Assembly (NCBI RefSeq): GCF_032118995.1
Contig: NC_092659.1
Coordinates: forward strand, 15,556,177-15,620,176
Length of the DNA: 64,000 bases
Reading direction: 5' to 3'
From: Asterias amurensis
Taxonomy: Eukaryota; Echinodermata; Asteroidea; Forcipulatida; Asteriidae
The notes under the pieces are model-generated. The model was not told where the DNA came from, did not search any database, and saw nothing but the letters and a program-made list of their open reading frames with translations. Each line of letters begins with the position of its first letter. The first letter of the stretch is position 1. Positions 46,952 through 59,364 of this stretch are shown here, in pieces. The translations under genes and the position numbers were made by a program.

Positions 46952-49900
46952 GTAAGCACCCCACGTTTTCTTGTTTAACTAACTTTCAATGTTTTTAACA
47001 ACACAGCCAGACAGCTCTCTCTCTCTCTCTCTTTTAATTAGTCTATACACATGTAGACTATTATTGGCTTTTAATTACTTGGTATTTTTACTTGGTATAC
47101 TTACTTACTTGGTATACTTGGTTGGTTAGTCCTCTTCGCCGATGGGCAGAACTCTCAGTTTTCTCTTGATTGTAGCCACATTTGTTGCAGAAATAAGTGA
47201 CTCTGGCAAATTGTTCAAAATTTGCACCACTCTATTATTTGAGAAGAAGTGGCCTGCCAATTTTGTTTTGGTACCCCCGACAAACAATTTCTTTGAATGA
47301 CCTCTATTAGTTCTTTGTGGGGGAGGGAGAAAAACTGTCAGCCGGTGTCTTATATAACCCATTAATATATTTATAGGTTTCGATCAGATCTGTTTTGTTC
47401 TCACTGAGAACAGTCTCTTGCAAAAGGTTGAAGCTTGATGTCTTCATTGCACAGGCGTAGGCGTAATTTATTGTTCATTGCTCATTACCAAGTTTTTATG
47501 CGAACAATTATTTTGAGTAATTTCTAATTAGTAAGTGCCTTAAATGCTGACTATTATTATTTAATTAAAATAGAAGTCTAGACAAGGGTGGATCCAAGGT
47601 GTTGGGGGGGGGGAGGGGGCATCAATGTGGGTCGTGAAAATTAAAGGAATAAAATGTTGGTCTGGATATATTGAGTCCAGAGGCAGAGCTGAGCTCGGGG
47701 GAGGACAAAATGAGCAAATGAAAAAGACCTGCTCAATACATCTGTGTACAGAGTACTTCTAGAAACTATAAATAATATTAATAAGGCTTCCCTCACGGGG
47801 AAGCCTTGTTATAGTTCCTAGAAGTATGTACAAAGATGAGAGAACGGCAGAATAAAAAGGCTTGTTGGGAAGAATAAACGTACTCACTCAGACGAGGCAC
47901 AGGTAACCCTCCTGCCGTCGGGAGGAGGGTTACAATATCGCAACTAAGGTGATGCACTTTTTTGAACTCCCCTTTCTCTCTCTCTCTAGCTTTCTCTGAA
48001 ATATTGGTCAATCATGGTTGGAATCATGTTGAGATTTGCCCACCCTTGTCTGTAATTTATAATAGTTGGGATGTTTAGCTGGAACTTGGAGGCACCCTAA
48101 TGTCCCTAGCAACTACATCTGTATAGCTGAGCTTTTGTCGTCCCCTGTTTCTCCTTTCATGTTATGTTACCAGGTGATAAGCTGACAGACAGGTTCTTGA
48201 ATTCAAGAACCTGTCTCTAAACCTCTTGTATTGCAACACAAAAATGTACTTCACATCTGGAAAAATAAGTCAGTTTCTCTTTTAAAAGCATGAGTTAACT
48301 CCAGCCTGGATAACACTAACAATTAACTAATTGACACATCTGAATGACTGAATCAATAATGTGGTTTATTAGCATTGAGTGTTTATTTATTTTGGTTTAG
48401 GAAGATCCCCTATGGAGTGCCAGGCTGCTAATAACAAATCCTGATGCTTTGAAAGCCACGCACAAAAGGTAAAAACTAACCCATGTTGGATAGATTGAAA
48501 TTGATAATGAAAGGAAGAATGTAAGAACTGAAGCAATGTACAATGTTCATTGGGATTTGAACCCGGGACCTGAAGATTTTCAACTATCATGATCATTAGA
48601 ACGTGTAAGTTTTATGTAAATCTGTGATCTTCACCATTTTTGTTTCTTACCAATTCTGTAATGTTCCAAAACCATCTTTCTTTGTACTGTAACAAAGACC
48701 GAAGGAAAGTGTTGTTTCTGTTCTTACAGTTTCCTTGAACATGGGGCAGATATCATTGAGACTGCTACGTATCAGGTAAGTTTGCATTTCCAAAAAGCGG
48801 ATAAAAAAAAAAATCTTCATAATTTAATTTCCTTTTATGCAGTTCAAAAACTATGTAAAGTCAGGTCGGTGCAGTGGTGTCTTGCCTCGCCTTCCACCTC
48901 TGGGTACCCCGGTTCGAATGCTACTGGGGGCACTTTGTGGATTGGCTTTTTTATTTCCTACTTGACTTTGTGGGTTTTCCTCCCTCCTCTAATACTAAAA
49001 ACTTATTCGTTGTCTTCTCACCTTGCCTAGATGCTGAAAAAGGCTTTGACAAGTATTATCATAGATGTGTAGATCCAATAGATGTAGATGTAACGTTATT
49101 GTTGTTTGTTTCCTAATGTCCTGAGCCTTAAGATTTATTTCAGATCCTTTTTAATCCTTGTTTGTTTTGAGGCAAGTATCCAAGGCTTTAGTGAATTTGG
49201 CGGTTTGTCCAAGAAAGATGCACTACGGTTATTTGAAAAAGCGACCAAAGTCGCCGTGGAAGCGGTGGAAGAGTTCTGGGCAGAAAATAAAGATAAAGAT
49301 CCAGGTATGTTGGAGCTTGAATTTGACACTGGATCATCGACCAGAGCCGAGTGATTTTGAGTGTCTGGGCCAGTAAACTCAAGACAGGACAAGTCCTGAG
49401 ACTTGCTGAGATCATGCGATCTTGGTGATTTTCCCCAACAATTTGAGCCCTGTTATGTATTGGGTAGGGGTGGGGTTCCAGCTGGTTAAAACACATGGAC
49501 AACACATTGATAATTGTAAAAGACCATTATTCCTATTTGTGACTCTAAAACCTGTGAAAATTTAAGCTTTACGGTCATCAGAGACACAAGGAAATAGTGA
49601 ATACCCTTTTATACTGTTTTCAAACATTGGGTTTGGGACAAATATAATGTTTTCTTTAGAAATCAAAGCTATGTAAAAAAATTGTACGTATGAGCAATGT
49701 TCGGTATGCTGGAGACTTGCATGGTCTATTGTAACTACATGTGGATTGCTATAAATCATGGCCATGTGTTTGTGTTGACTGTCAGGTCGAGAGAAACCCC
49801 AGATTGCTGGGTCGCTGGGTCCCTACGGTGCTAGCCAGCATGATTACTCAGAATACAGTGGTGTGTATGCTGATAAAATGACAAAAGAGGTAAGGGTAAA

Positions 49901-52900
49901 AATGGTTTTGGGATTTTAGGCATTGCATGGTGAGGTATCGATTGATTTGCGGTATACAATCTCCTTTCTTTTGAGAACTTGTCTTGCTTTATATTCTACT
50001 ACTTTTGTGGGGGAGGGGAATTCGGGAGACTTCCCCTTTTAAGTGTGGCTTATTCTTTTGTACCAACGCCTTGATTGGGTTTCCGATAAGTGCATCATGT
50101 AAGTTTACACTGCTATCATTAATCATTGACTCGCACCTTTATTTTAGGCACTCATTGAGTGGCACAGGCCACACGTGGAAGCGATGGTGAACTCCGGTTT
50201 AGAACTCATTGCCATGGAAACCATCCCGTGCGTAGTCGAGGCCGAGGCTCTGGTGGAACTACTCAAAGAATTCCCCAAAACGAAGGCTTGGATTTGCTAC
50301 TCGGTGAAGGTGAGTCAGATTTTGAGTTTTCATGTTTGATCATTTCAAAACGGGTATTCAAGTGGAACAGATGTTACAAAGCGCTCAGGTGTGTCAGGTG
50401 AGGCACTCTTTTTCAACCTTTCTTCCCTCAACTGTCCGACCTTTGGACCTCATCCACAGTGGTTGAAAATGAAATAAAAAAACTATGCCAGCCTGTATAA
50501 TACCATGATGAATGCATACTACAAAGTACACAATCAACCCTCCTACATTTTGACCGTTCAATATAACCCACTGTGGCTTTGAATGATACAGGTAAACTAT
50601 GCCAGCCTGATGATGATGCAAATGCAAACAACAAAGTCAACCCTCCCACTCTGTGACCAATTAATACCACTCCCAGTGATCTGAATGATAGATAAACAAT
50701 GCCAAGCTGCAATATGATGTAATGCATCTCTACAGAGGGTACATAGTCAACCCTCCCACTATCTGACCAAATAGTAATACCACTCATGATCTGAATGATA
50801 GACAAGCAAAGCCAGACTGAAACTATGATGTAATGTGAGGAATGCATCTAGACAGTGCGCAGTCAACCCTCCTACTGTCTGACCACTTAACATCACTCAC
50901 GTGATTTTGAATGACATAAATGATAAATTAAGCCAGCCGCAAAATTTTGAGTTTCATGTTTGGTGAATAATTTAGACAGTTCAAAGTCAACCCTCGTACT
51001 ATACGACCAATTATCACTCAGGGTTACATTTTTCTCTCTGTTCTTTAGGACGAAGAGCATATCTTCCACGGTGAGACCTTTGCTGATGGCGTCAGGGCAG
51101 TGATTGATTCAGATCAGATCATAGCAGTAGGATGTAACTGTTGTAATCCAGTTAGTGTTGCACCCCTCCTGCGTAGCGCCAAGAAGGCCATTGGCACCAA
51201 GTCGTTTGTCGTGTACCCAGATCAGAGGGATGATTTCTGCTTCGATGGAAGGTAAAAACTGTCGGGGATCATAGTTCCTGGGACATAGATAAACCCGGAC
51301 AAAATGCTGCTGAAAACGCATATTGTTTTGACTCTGTTCAGACTGCAACTCATTAAGAGTCAGTTCAGGTAAATAGTTGACATACTTGCTCACGGTCAAA
51401 AAATGATTTTTTTTTATACTTTGTGGGTTGAAGGGCCTTGGGGTGCAAGTAAACAAAATTGCATTTTCAATTCTATATTTAGCCCGTTGATGGTTACGGC
51501 TCATTTTGTTTTTTGGCCATTTTAGGCCGATTTTGGGGTCTGAAAAACTGGTTTTTAGCTCATATGTACAACTCCACCCAACCAAAATGCAACATTATTT
51601 CAAAAAACCTTTTATACCACTACAAAGTATCATCCTTGGCCTTCCTTGAGAAAATTTTTTATTGCTTTAAATAACACCCTTGTGCTATTTTTGCATTATG
51701 CATTACAGTATGTTTTTAGAACTTGCAAAATCAACATTTTTACCCTATTTTTGGACCCCAAAATGTCAACTTGCCAGGGGTCTCAGAAAGTTTCCCTTTC
51801 GGCTGTGATTAGGGCCAACAGTGGTCTTTCAATATCTGGTGTCAAAAACTTGGGCAATTGTATCCTGTTGTGACAGTACTGCCTCAAAACTAGACTTTTT
51901 TCCCCAAAACATGAAAAATGCCTTCTAAAGGGTCTTTTCACATAATATCGAAATACGTGTCCACGGTAAAAAAAAGAAGAATATTTTTCATTTTTTTGTG
52001 GATGGTAGGATGGTAGGGACTTGGGATCCAAATAAACAACATTTACATTTCAAATCATAATATAACACGTTGCCATGGTAAAAATTCATGTGTGTTTAGG
52101 CCACTTTGGGCCGATATTGGGGAATGAAAAACTGTTTTTTTTAGTTAATATTTACAACTCCACCCCACCAAAAAACAAAATTATTTCATAAAACCTTTTA
52201 CATCACTACAAAGTATCATCCTTGGCTTTACTTGAGACAAAAAATATTGCTATAAATTTCACCCTTGTGCTATTTTTAGAACGTGCATTAGAGTATGTTT
52301 TTAGAACTTGCAAAATCAACATTTTTACCATATTTTTTGCCCTCAAAATTTCATTTTTTTCAGGGGTCTCAGAATATTTTCCTTTCGGTTTTGATCAGGG
52401 CCAAAATTTGTCTTTTTTATTTTTGGTAAGAAAAACTTGGCAAGTGTATCCTGATGTTAACAGTACTGTCTCAAAAATAGACTTTTTTCCTCAAACAGAA
52501 AAATGCATTTTGAATTGTTTTTTCTTTATATTGAATTTCTAACATTAAAAAGTTATAATTCTATCAATCTTGCAGCTTTTCCTTAGCACTAGTGGATTAC
52601 CCAACATTGATCAGGAACTGTTGATGACCTTAATTTTACAATTTGCCCGGCCCAGCCCCAATCATATTTCTTGACATTGCATAAAACAATGTTTTGTGAA
52701 TAGCGCCTCTTTTTGTGAAAGTGTTCCCTTTCGGTTGTTATTGGTGTTTTCATGTCTCTGGGTAGAAACACTGTGTTTATTGTATCCTGTTGTGACTGAT
52801 CATGCCTTAAGTATAGTAATTTTTCCAAAAACAATGCATGCTTGTTAAAAATCTGGCACTGTTTCCATGCCCTTTGAGTAATGAATACAAAGTTTTTATT

Positions 52901-55900
52901 TAAACATAATGGTATCCAACCAAACCGAAACCAATGCTTTGCCACTGAGAGTTCTTGATTTGGCTACTTTACCTATTGTACAGGTATTATTCCCATTGCA
53001 AGTAGAGTGCGATGAGCATTCTTTACAAGTTGTCTTTAATACAGGGCCTACTCTCCTTGGTCCCTGCCTGCTACCAAATGTAAAACTTTTCTTAGAGATA
53101 GAGGTCATAAACAATGTAGTTTCTGTGTTTGCGGCAGATGGTTTGGAGCATCCAATCATGTCCAACACAAACGTGGGAAATTAAAAAGCCCGCTTAAAAG
53201 TGTTGGAAAAGTTTGCCAAGATTTTATTAAAAACAATGATACTAACGATTTGCAAGATGAGCGTAAGAGATTATTTAAAAGGAACACGTTGCTTGGGATT
53301 GGTTAAGTTGGTCTTTGAAATGCGTTTGTAACGGTTTGTTTTAAAATGCATGGTTAGAAAGATGTTTTTGAGTGATACTTGTATGGATCATTATATTCTA
53401 CTTTTAAAATATCTTTCTAATCATATACATTTTTTAATAAACGTTTACAAACGCTTTTGAAATACCAACTCGACCGATCCAAGGCATTGTGTTCCTTAAT
53501 AATGAAACAACATTGAAAGAAGTTGTAAAAACTTGCACCTGCTGAACATAAATAAGTAAGATGCATTTGCAGTGACAAAAGTCTATTCAGGCTAGTTTGA
53601 TATTTTTTCCATTCACTATCTTACTAATTCATAATTATTATATATGTCTCTGAGAACATTGAGTTGTTTATCACGTTAAATAAACCAACTCTTTTATTGT
53701 TTGCAACAGTACAATTGAAAGGAACCCCACCATAGATGGGGGAACTGCTTACAGAAGGCCAAAGCAGGTGAATGGCCATTTAGCCCTTTAGTCCCTGCAC
53801 CGCCCGAGTTTGCTGAAATCCAATTTCTCAAGAGTCTTGCAGTAAATTACTGGAATCATAGTTCAAATTTTAAAAGATAGCCAAGGCTTAATGTGTATGC
53901 AAAATTTTTTACCCTTTCGGTAATATTTGTATAAAAGTTCTCATGGGAACAATAAATGCCTCTCGTTAAACGGCTACGGTAATTTTTATGGCGAATACTT
54001 TTGTGCACGGATAAAATGAACACAATAGCTTTTCAAGGCTTTTGTCTGGCTCAATGCTCATACTGATTAAATGCGAAGGCGTTATTTTCGACAATATCAT
54101 CATAAATGATGAACAGTTTCCTGTTTACTGATGAGCGTTTTATTTTTCGTAAGAGCTAAATTATTTCATCATCATTAGCTTTGACAAGTCAACTGTGAAG
54201 GGAGAATTAATAACGATCTATAACAACTAGATATATTAACAAATGCGTAGACCTACTAATGACTATCGAGTTTTCTTTTGATGTTCCTTTTTTTCTACAA
54301 ACACAAGCTAGCGAGGTTTCCTCATACCGCATACAGTGTATCGCTATAATGCGGCTGGGCGGTACAGCGGCTAAATGGTTAGATACTTTGGATACAGTAC
54401 TTGCTCACTTTTAGAGCCTCTTTGTTCTGATTGGGATGAAAATGTTTAGTTCGGTAGCGGGCAGGGGACCAAGAAGACTGTTATAAGGCCATGTAAAGAC
54501 AAGGACAGTAAAGATTGCTCACCGCACTACTTCTCTTCTTGCAATGTGAATCATACCTGTACAACTAGGTAAAGTAGTTATGACAAAACAAGAACTCAGT
54601 GGCTTAAAGAGCATGGAAACAGTGCCATATTCTTTTAACAAGCATGCTCGTTTTTGTTTTTTATCAATTCAAACTAAGGGATAACTTCAAAATGCATTTT
54701 TATTGTTTTTGGAAAAATTACCATTTTTGAGGCAGAAGTGTCACAACAGGATACAATAAACCAAAGTGTTTCTCCCCAGTAGACATGCAAACCATAATGA
54801 TAGCCCAATCAAAACAAAAAGGGAAATATTCCGAGAACCAACAAAACATTAAAGACAGTACAAACTTTCTTGATGTGCAAGGGGAATTAAAAAATGTGAC
54901 TTTCAAAAAAAAAGGCGCTGTTCGCAAAACTGTTATTTTATTTTATGCAATGTCAAGAAATGTGATTGGGCCAGGGCCGGGGTGGGGCAAATTATAAGAT
55001 TTAGGTCATCAACAAGTCCTGATCAATAAAAAGCTGCCAGATTGATGGAATTATAGCTAACTTTTTCATGTTATAAATTCAAAATGAAGCAAATATTTCA
55101 AAATGCATTTCTCTATGTTTTCGGGGAAAAGGGTCTATTTTTGAGACAGTTCTGTTACATCAGGATACAATTGCCCGAGTCTTTCTTACCAGAAATAAAA
55201 AGACAAATTATGGCCCTGATCAAAACCGAAAGGAAAATATTCTGAGACCCCTGAAAAAATGGAATTTTGAGGGCAAAAAATATGGTAAAAATGTTGATTT
55301 TGCAAGCTCTAAAAACATACTGTAATGCACGTTCTTAAAATAGCACAAGGGTGAAATTTATAGCAATATTTTTTGTCTCAAGTAAAGCCAAGGATGATAC
55401 TTTGTAGTGATGAAAAAGGTTTTATGAAATATTTTTGTTTTTTGGTGGGGTGGAGTTGTAAACATTAACTTAAAAAACACAGTTTTTCATTCCCCAATAT
55501 CAGCCCAAAGTGGCCTAAACACAAATGAACTGTTACCATGGCAACGTGTTATATTATGATTTGAAATGTTAATGTTGTTTATTTGCACCCCAAGTCCCTA
55601 CCATCCACAAAGTATAAAAAAAATATATTCCTTTTCTTTTACCATGGACACGTATGTCGATATTATGTGGAAAGTCCCTTAAAAAGGCATTTTTCATGTT
55701 TTGGGGAAAAAAGTCTAGTTTTGAGGCAGTACTGGCCCAACAGGATACAATTGCCCAAGTTTTTGACACCAGATATGGAAAGACCAATGTTGGCCCTAAT
55801 CACAGACGAAAGGAAAATTTTCTGAGACCCCTGGCAAGTTGACATTTTGGGGTCAAAAAATAGGGTAAAAATGTCGATTTTGCAAGTTCTAAAAACATAC

Positions 55901-57636
55901 TGTAATGCATGGTGCAAAAATAGCACAAGGGTGATATTTAAAGCAATAAATTTTTTTCTCAAGGAAGGCCAAGGATGATACTTTGTAGTGATATAAAAGG
56001 TTTTTTGAATTAATATTGCATTTTGGTGGGGTGGAGTTGTAAATATGAGCTAAAAACCAGTTTTTCAGACCCCAAAATCGACCTAAAATGGCAAAAAAAT
56101 AAAATGAGCCGTAACCATGGCAACGGGCTATATATAGAATTGAAAATGCAATTTTGTTTACTTGCACCCCAAGGCCCTTCCACCCACAAAGTATAAAAAA
56201 AAATCATTTTTTGACCGTGAGCAACTATGTCAACTATTTACCTGAACTGACTCTTAAGAGGTGTTTCCTGGCCGAGCGGTTAAGAAGCACCAGACTGGAG
56301 CTCCAGTGTTTCTGAGCAGCAAAGTAAGGGTTAGAGTGCCGGTTCTGGAACTTGTGTCATTGAGTAAGATACTTCATTATAATTGCTTTGGGGACATTCA
56401 GTCACAGGTTCCATGTACTGTTAACATGACTAAAGGTTCGGTCCAACTGCAGCGATAACGAGAACGATAACGACGCCAAGAGAACGCATTCTATTGGTTG
56501 AATGAGCGTGTGCGTATTCTGCGTGAAGCAATTCAACCAAAAGAACGCGTTCTCTTTGCGTCGAGATCGTTATTGTTGTCGTTATCGCTGCAGTGGGACC
56601 AGGCCTTTAGATTGGTAGTACATGTAAAAGAACCCAGAATGTTCTCATTGAAGAGTAGGGGTTAAAGGAACACGTTGCCTTGGATCGGACGAGTTGGTCT
56701 ATAAAAAAGTGTTTTTAACCGTTTGTTATAAAATGCATATGGTTGGAAAGATGTTTTAAAAGTAGAATACAATGATCCACACAAGTTTGCCTCGAAATTG
56801 CGTGGTTTTCCTTTTACTATGCGAACTAACACGGTCGGCCATTTATGGGAGTCAAAAATTTGACTCCCATAAATGGCCGACTGTGTTAGTCGACGAGGTC
56901 AAAGGAAAACCGTACAATTTCGAGGCATGTTTGTGTGGATCATTGTATTCTACTTTTACAGCATCTTTCTACCTATATACATTTTATAACAAACGCTTTT
57001 CAAAAACCAACTCGACCGATCCAAGGCAACGTGTTCCTTTAACCCCTGTGTTTCTGGTTCATTGCAAGCACCCTTGTTTAGCGGTTTCCTTTGGCTTGTG
57101 AGCTACATGTACAGTGATTAAATTCACTACATGGTGTCCTTGGAGTATTACAAGAAATATGTAATAACAATAATAATCTGGGAATGGATATATAAATCAA
57201 CAACTTTTTGTTATCGTTGTGATTTCCAACTTTGAAAAGGTTTGTGGAAGATTATCCTCAGAATGAAAATTTCCAAAACCAAGCAATAATATTACGCATC
57301 AATTATAAGGCATGGCAGAGTAAATTAATAGCGAAATTAATCATAATTCCTTGCAAAAGTGTGTGATATTAAAAATAATCTGTAACATTCTTTCAATAAC
57401 CTGAACATCTTAAAGATTGGCCGTTGATCTTAAAACTTTATCCTCAAACAATTAACTATGTTACTGTCGACAGGAAAGGGGGAGAGTTCATCGTGCCAGC
57501 CTTGGACAGCCTTGTTCCAACCTGGATAAGTCTTGGCGCTGGCTACATCGGAGGATGTTGCCACACAACACCAGCTATGATTCAGAAAGTTTCAGAAGTC
57601 GTCAGGAAACACAACCAGTCACAATTAAATCATTAG
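46883..57636 (+). CDS. Homocysteine S-methyltransferase
   Basis: Eight exons (46883-46951, 48401-48468, 48730-48775, 49172-49304, 49786-49889, 50148-50309, 51049-51251, 57474-57636) give 315 residues with consistent phases. The enzyme transfers a methyl group (from S-methylmethionine or S-adenosylmethionine in characterised relatives) to homocysteine, making methionine in the cytosol. Visible hallmarks: LDGGLGTELE (6-15), DPLWSARLL, GADIIETATYQAS, IAGSLGPYGA, WHRPHVEAM, AMETIPC and two zinc-ligand motifs, NCC (Cys225 the likely ligand) and GGCC (Cys290, Cys291). It is the mmuM/HMT type rather than the longer BHMT type (about 400 residues). All catalytic residues appear intact. Where relatives have YPNSGE it reads YPDQRDD. 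Intron 7 (6.2 kb) holds a giant inverted repeat. Confidence 0.95.
47090..47470 (-). mobile_element. CR1/L2-like LINE 3' fragment in intron 1 of the methyltransferase gene
   Basis: On the minus strand NKTDLIETYKYINGLY is followed, after frameshifts, by RGHSKKLFVGG... HFFSNNRVVQILNNLPESLI... TIKRKL, the typical C-terminal end of CR1/L2-type reverse transcriptases. The tail is TTGG/TTAC-rich (47090-47118). Confidence 0.75.
47752..47955. repeat. Two small hairpins in intron 1 of the methyltransferase gene
   Basis: TACTTCTAGAAACTATA ... AAGGCTTCCC/GGGAAGCCTT ... TATAGTTCCTAGAAGTA (47752-47832), and GTAACCCTCC ... GGAGGGTTAC (47903-47936). The second resembles 25855-25892. Confidence 0.65.
48401..48468 (+). 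CDS. Homocysteine S-methyltransferase exon 2
   Basis: Acceptor TTTGGTTTAG, donor CAAAAG|GTAAAA. Encodes EDPLWSARLLITNPDALKAT.... Confidence 0.94.
48730..48775 (+). CDS. Homocysteine S-methyltransferase exon 3
   Basis: Acceptor TTCTTACAG, donor TATCAG|GTAAGT. Encodes SFLEHGADIIETATYQ. Confidence 0.94.
48862..48960 (+). mobile_element. tRNA-derived SINE head
   Basis: Box A-like GGTCGGTGCAGTGGTGTC and box B-like GGTTCGAATGC, about 44 bp apart, followed by GGGGGCACTTTGTGGATTGG. Not foldable as an intact tRNA. Confidence 0.55.
49172..49304 (+). CDS. Homocysteine S-methyltransferase exon 4
   Basis: Acceptor TTTGTTTTGAG, donor GATCCAG|GTATGT. Encodes ASIQGFSEFGGLSKKDALRL... NKDKDP. Confidence 0.93.
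49786..49889 (+). CDS. Homocysteine S-methyltransferase exon 5
   Basis: Acceptor TTGACTGTCAG, donor AAAGAG|GTAAGG. Encodes GREKPQIAGSLGPYGASQHD.... Confidence 0.94.
50148..50309 (+). CDS. Homocysteine S-methyltransferase exon 6
   Basis: Acceptor TTTATTTTAG, donor GTGAAG|GTGAGT. Encodes ALIEWHRPHVEAMVNSG... ICYSVK. Confidence 0.95.
51049..51251 (+). CDS. Homocysteine S-methyltransferase exon 7 (first zinc ligand)
   Basis: Acceptor TGTTCTTTAG, donor GATGGAAG|GTAAAA. Encodes DEEHIFHGETFADGV... VGCNCCNP... FVVYPDQRDD. Confidence 0.95.
52896..53168 (-). pseudogene. Cysteine-rich coding remnant inside the giant inverted repeat
   Basis: A 90-codon minus frame contains TTCKECSSHSTCNGNNTCTI. The mirrored arm (about 54450-54570, + strand) encodes a diverged version, PCKDKDSKDCSPHYFSSC..., with aligned cysteines, which hints at former coding constraint. 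No transposase family is recognised. Confidence 0.4.
53273..53499. mobile_element. MITE family B, internally deleted
   Basis: AAAGGAACACGTTGCTTGGG to CGATCCAAGGCATTGTGTTC; the central palindrome is lost. Confidence 0.85.
56431..56609. mobile_element. Foldback MITE, family H
   Basis: Arms CTGCAGCGATAACGAGAACG and CGTTATCGCTGCAG..., TAAAGG/CCTTTA at the borders; inserted in a SINE. Confidence 0.88.
56662..57042. mobile_element. MITE family B, complete, TTAA target duplication
   Basis: TTAA at 56662-56665 and 57039-57042 flank the palindrome. The SINE outside resumes directly (GGGG|TTAA|CCCC), giving a clean insertion. Confidence 0.93.
57474..57636 (+). CDS. Homocysteine S-methyltransferase terminal exon 8
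   Basis: Acceptor TACTGTCGACAG, stop TAG at 57634-57636. Encodes KGGEFIVPALDSL... YIGGCCHTTPAMI. Confidence 0.95.
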
Positions 57637-58794
57637 GCTGCACAAAGTAAAAAGCTTGCTCCTATCATAATGATGCTTCATCAAAAGATCCAACACTTCC
57701 CCTTAAAACAAACCAACAACACCATGCTGCAGTTTAGTCATGTACACAAGCCTATGTCAGGCATGATATTTGGTCCTTGTGAAAAAAAGTAGATGATTTT
57801 AAAAGAATTAAGTTTTAATCTCGGCAAGGCATTTGTGCTTGTCAACCTGCAATTCTTGTTTTATTTTAACTGTGCTTTTGCACACTCATGTTTAAGGGCA
57901 TAATGTAATATCAAATTAATTCTACATAGTGCCTTGTTAATTAAATTCCTCATGTATTCACACATGTAGAAGTAACAGTAACTAAACCAACAAGCTGTAA
58001 TATATTTTTTTTAAACCATAAACCGTAGTCGCAATCATTGTATTCTGCCAAGTTCAACCTTTTAATATACAATTTCACAACCATAAGCTTTGCCAACCAA
58101 GGTGGGCTTCACTTTAAAAAAAGGTGGATCAAATTAGCATTTAATTCAATGTTGCTATGTTATTTAATATCCATATATTCCTGACAAATCAATTGTGCGA
58201 CATAAAACAAATAATAAATCTGGCTTGGAATTGCAAAGGGTACCTCCATTGGAAAATCCGAGTCTTTGGGAAACTTTGAAGGGGCACCAAGGCCAAACCC
58301 AGGGGCAACAGGGGTCATTGGCTCTGTGTTCTTCCAGTCCTGATATATTCTTTTCTCCTTTTGTTTTTCTCTAAGACAAGTGCTCCTTTTTTTTCTGGTC
58401 TTTTTTATACACAGCTTTGTTGTTTTGTTCTCTTGTTTTGTGTTTTTAAGGCCCCGGGTTTCCTTTTACTAGGGTTTCCTTTTACTTACTGTAGCTACTA
58501 TTGCATGCAATTTCGTTTAAGTCATTCTATCCAATAAAAAGGCTCCCAAGAATACCCTTTTCACCATTCTTTAGTCGAATTTCTACTAAAATCAAACTAA
58601 AGCTTATCAAAGTGCACAGGTATTTGTAGCTAGTTTTGGATATCCTTTTGGTTGACAGCTTCTTGCTGTAGGCCGTTACAAAATTGAATTATTGCATTTG
58701 ACCAGCGAATGCTCAATTGCTGAAATTGAATTACTCCATTTGGCTATTGAATGATAATGCAGTTAAGCACCCCTTCCCAAGCAAAGTTGAATCG

Positions 58795-58999
58795 TATTAA
58801 TTTTGGTTTTTACCCATACACCGATGTGTGTTAGCACTGTATACTCAGTACTTTCCCGAGTCCTGTGAAAAAATATCACAGGCATGTTACTCGGGTGGGA
58901 TTCGAACCCACAACCCTTGCAATGCTAACACACATCGGTGTATGGGTAAAAACCAAAATTAATATTCTTTATCCCCGATGCAAATTTAACATCTATTAT
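58795..58999. mobile_element. Foldback retroposon with tRNA-like box B, 12-bp target duplication
   Basis: AAAGTTGAATCG at 58783-58794 and 59000-59011 flanks the element. Its ends mirror each other (TTTTACCCATACACCGATGT / ACATCGGTGTATGGGTAAAA). The centre has box B GGTTCGAATCC on the minus strand (58908-58898). Confidence 0.88.
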
Positions 59000-59364
59000 A
59001 AAGTTGAATCGATTGAATCAGTGTTAAAAGTTGCATCAAAAAAAGAAGTCTCATCACTTTCTGCACATTCTCAACACTAAACAGGGTCCAACAATTCCTC
59101 CTAATATTTTCTTCTATTGGTACAAAGTATACCAAACTGTATCCAAAGCGCATTAAGTCATGTCAGTGAACGATTTCCCTTGTATAGCAGAGCACATTGC
59201 TATACAAAATGTTTCAGTTCCAGCTCAAAATTCACAATTTTAGTACTCAACTATTAGCATTCAGGGAGCACAATACAAGTTTAGTTTACAATAGTTTGCT
59301 TTGTAACCTTGCTGGATGAAATCGTTCCCTGTGCATACATAGTCCACAATGCAAGTTCTCAACA

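Larger units (their letters stand above)
51357..56253. mobile_element. Giant inverted-repeat element (TTAA-flanked) in intron 7 of the methyltransferase gene
   Basis: The left terminus GAGTCAGTTCAGGTAAATAG mirrors the right terminus CTATTTACCTGAACTGACTC; TTAA lies directly outside both (51353-51356, 56254-56257). Arms of about 1.75 kb (to about 53110, and from about 54430) stay similar over most of their length. Each arm contains two diverged tandem units of about 570 bp (e.g. CACTACAAAGTATCATCCTT at 51618 and 52202). The middle, 53111-54429, contains a MITE of family B (53273-53499). Confidence 0.88.
56264..57090 (+). mobile_element. SINE with tRNA-like head, split by two MITEs
   Basis: Box A TGGCCGAGCGG (56269-56279), then SINE body (GTAAGATACTTCATTATAAT ...), interrupted at 56431-56609 and 56662-57042. 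It resumes with CATGTAAAAGAACCCAGAAT and CCCTGTGTTTCTGGTTCATT. The body matches the 23660-23998 SINE. Confidence 0.75.
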
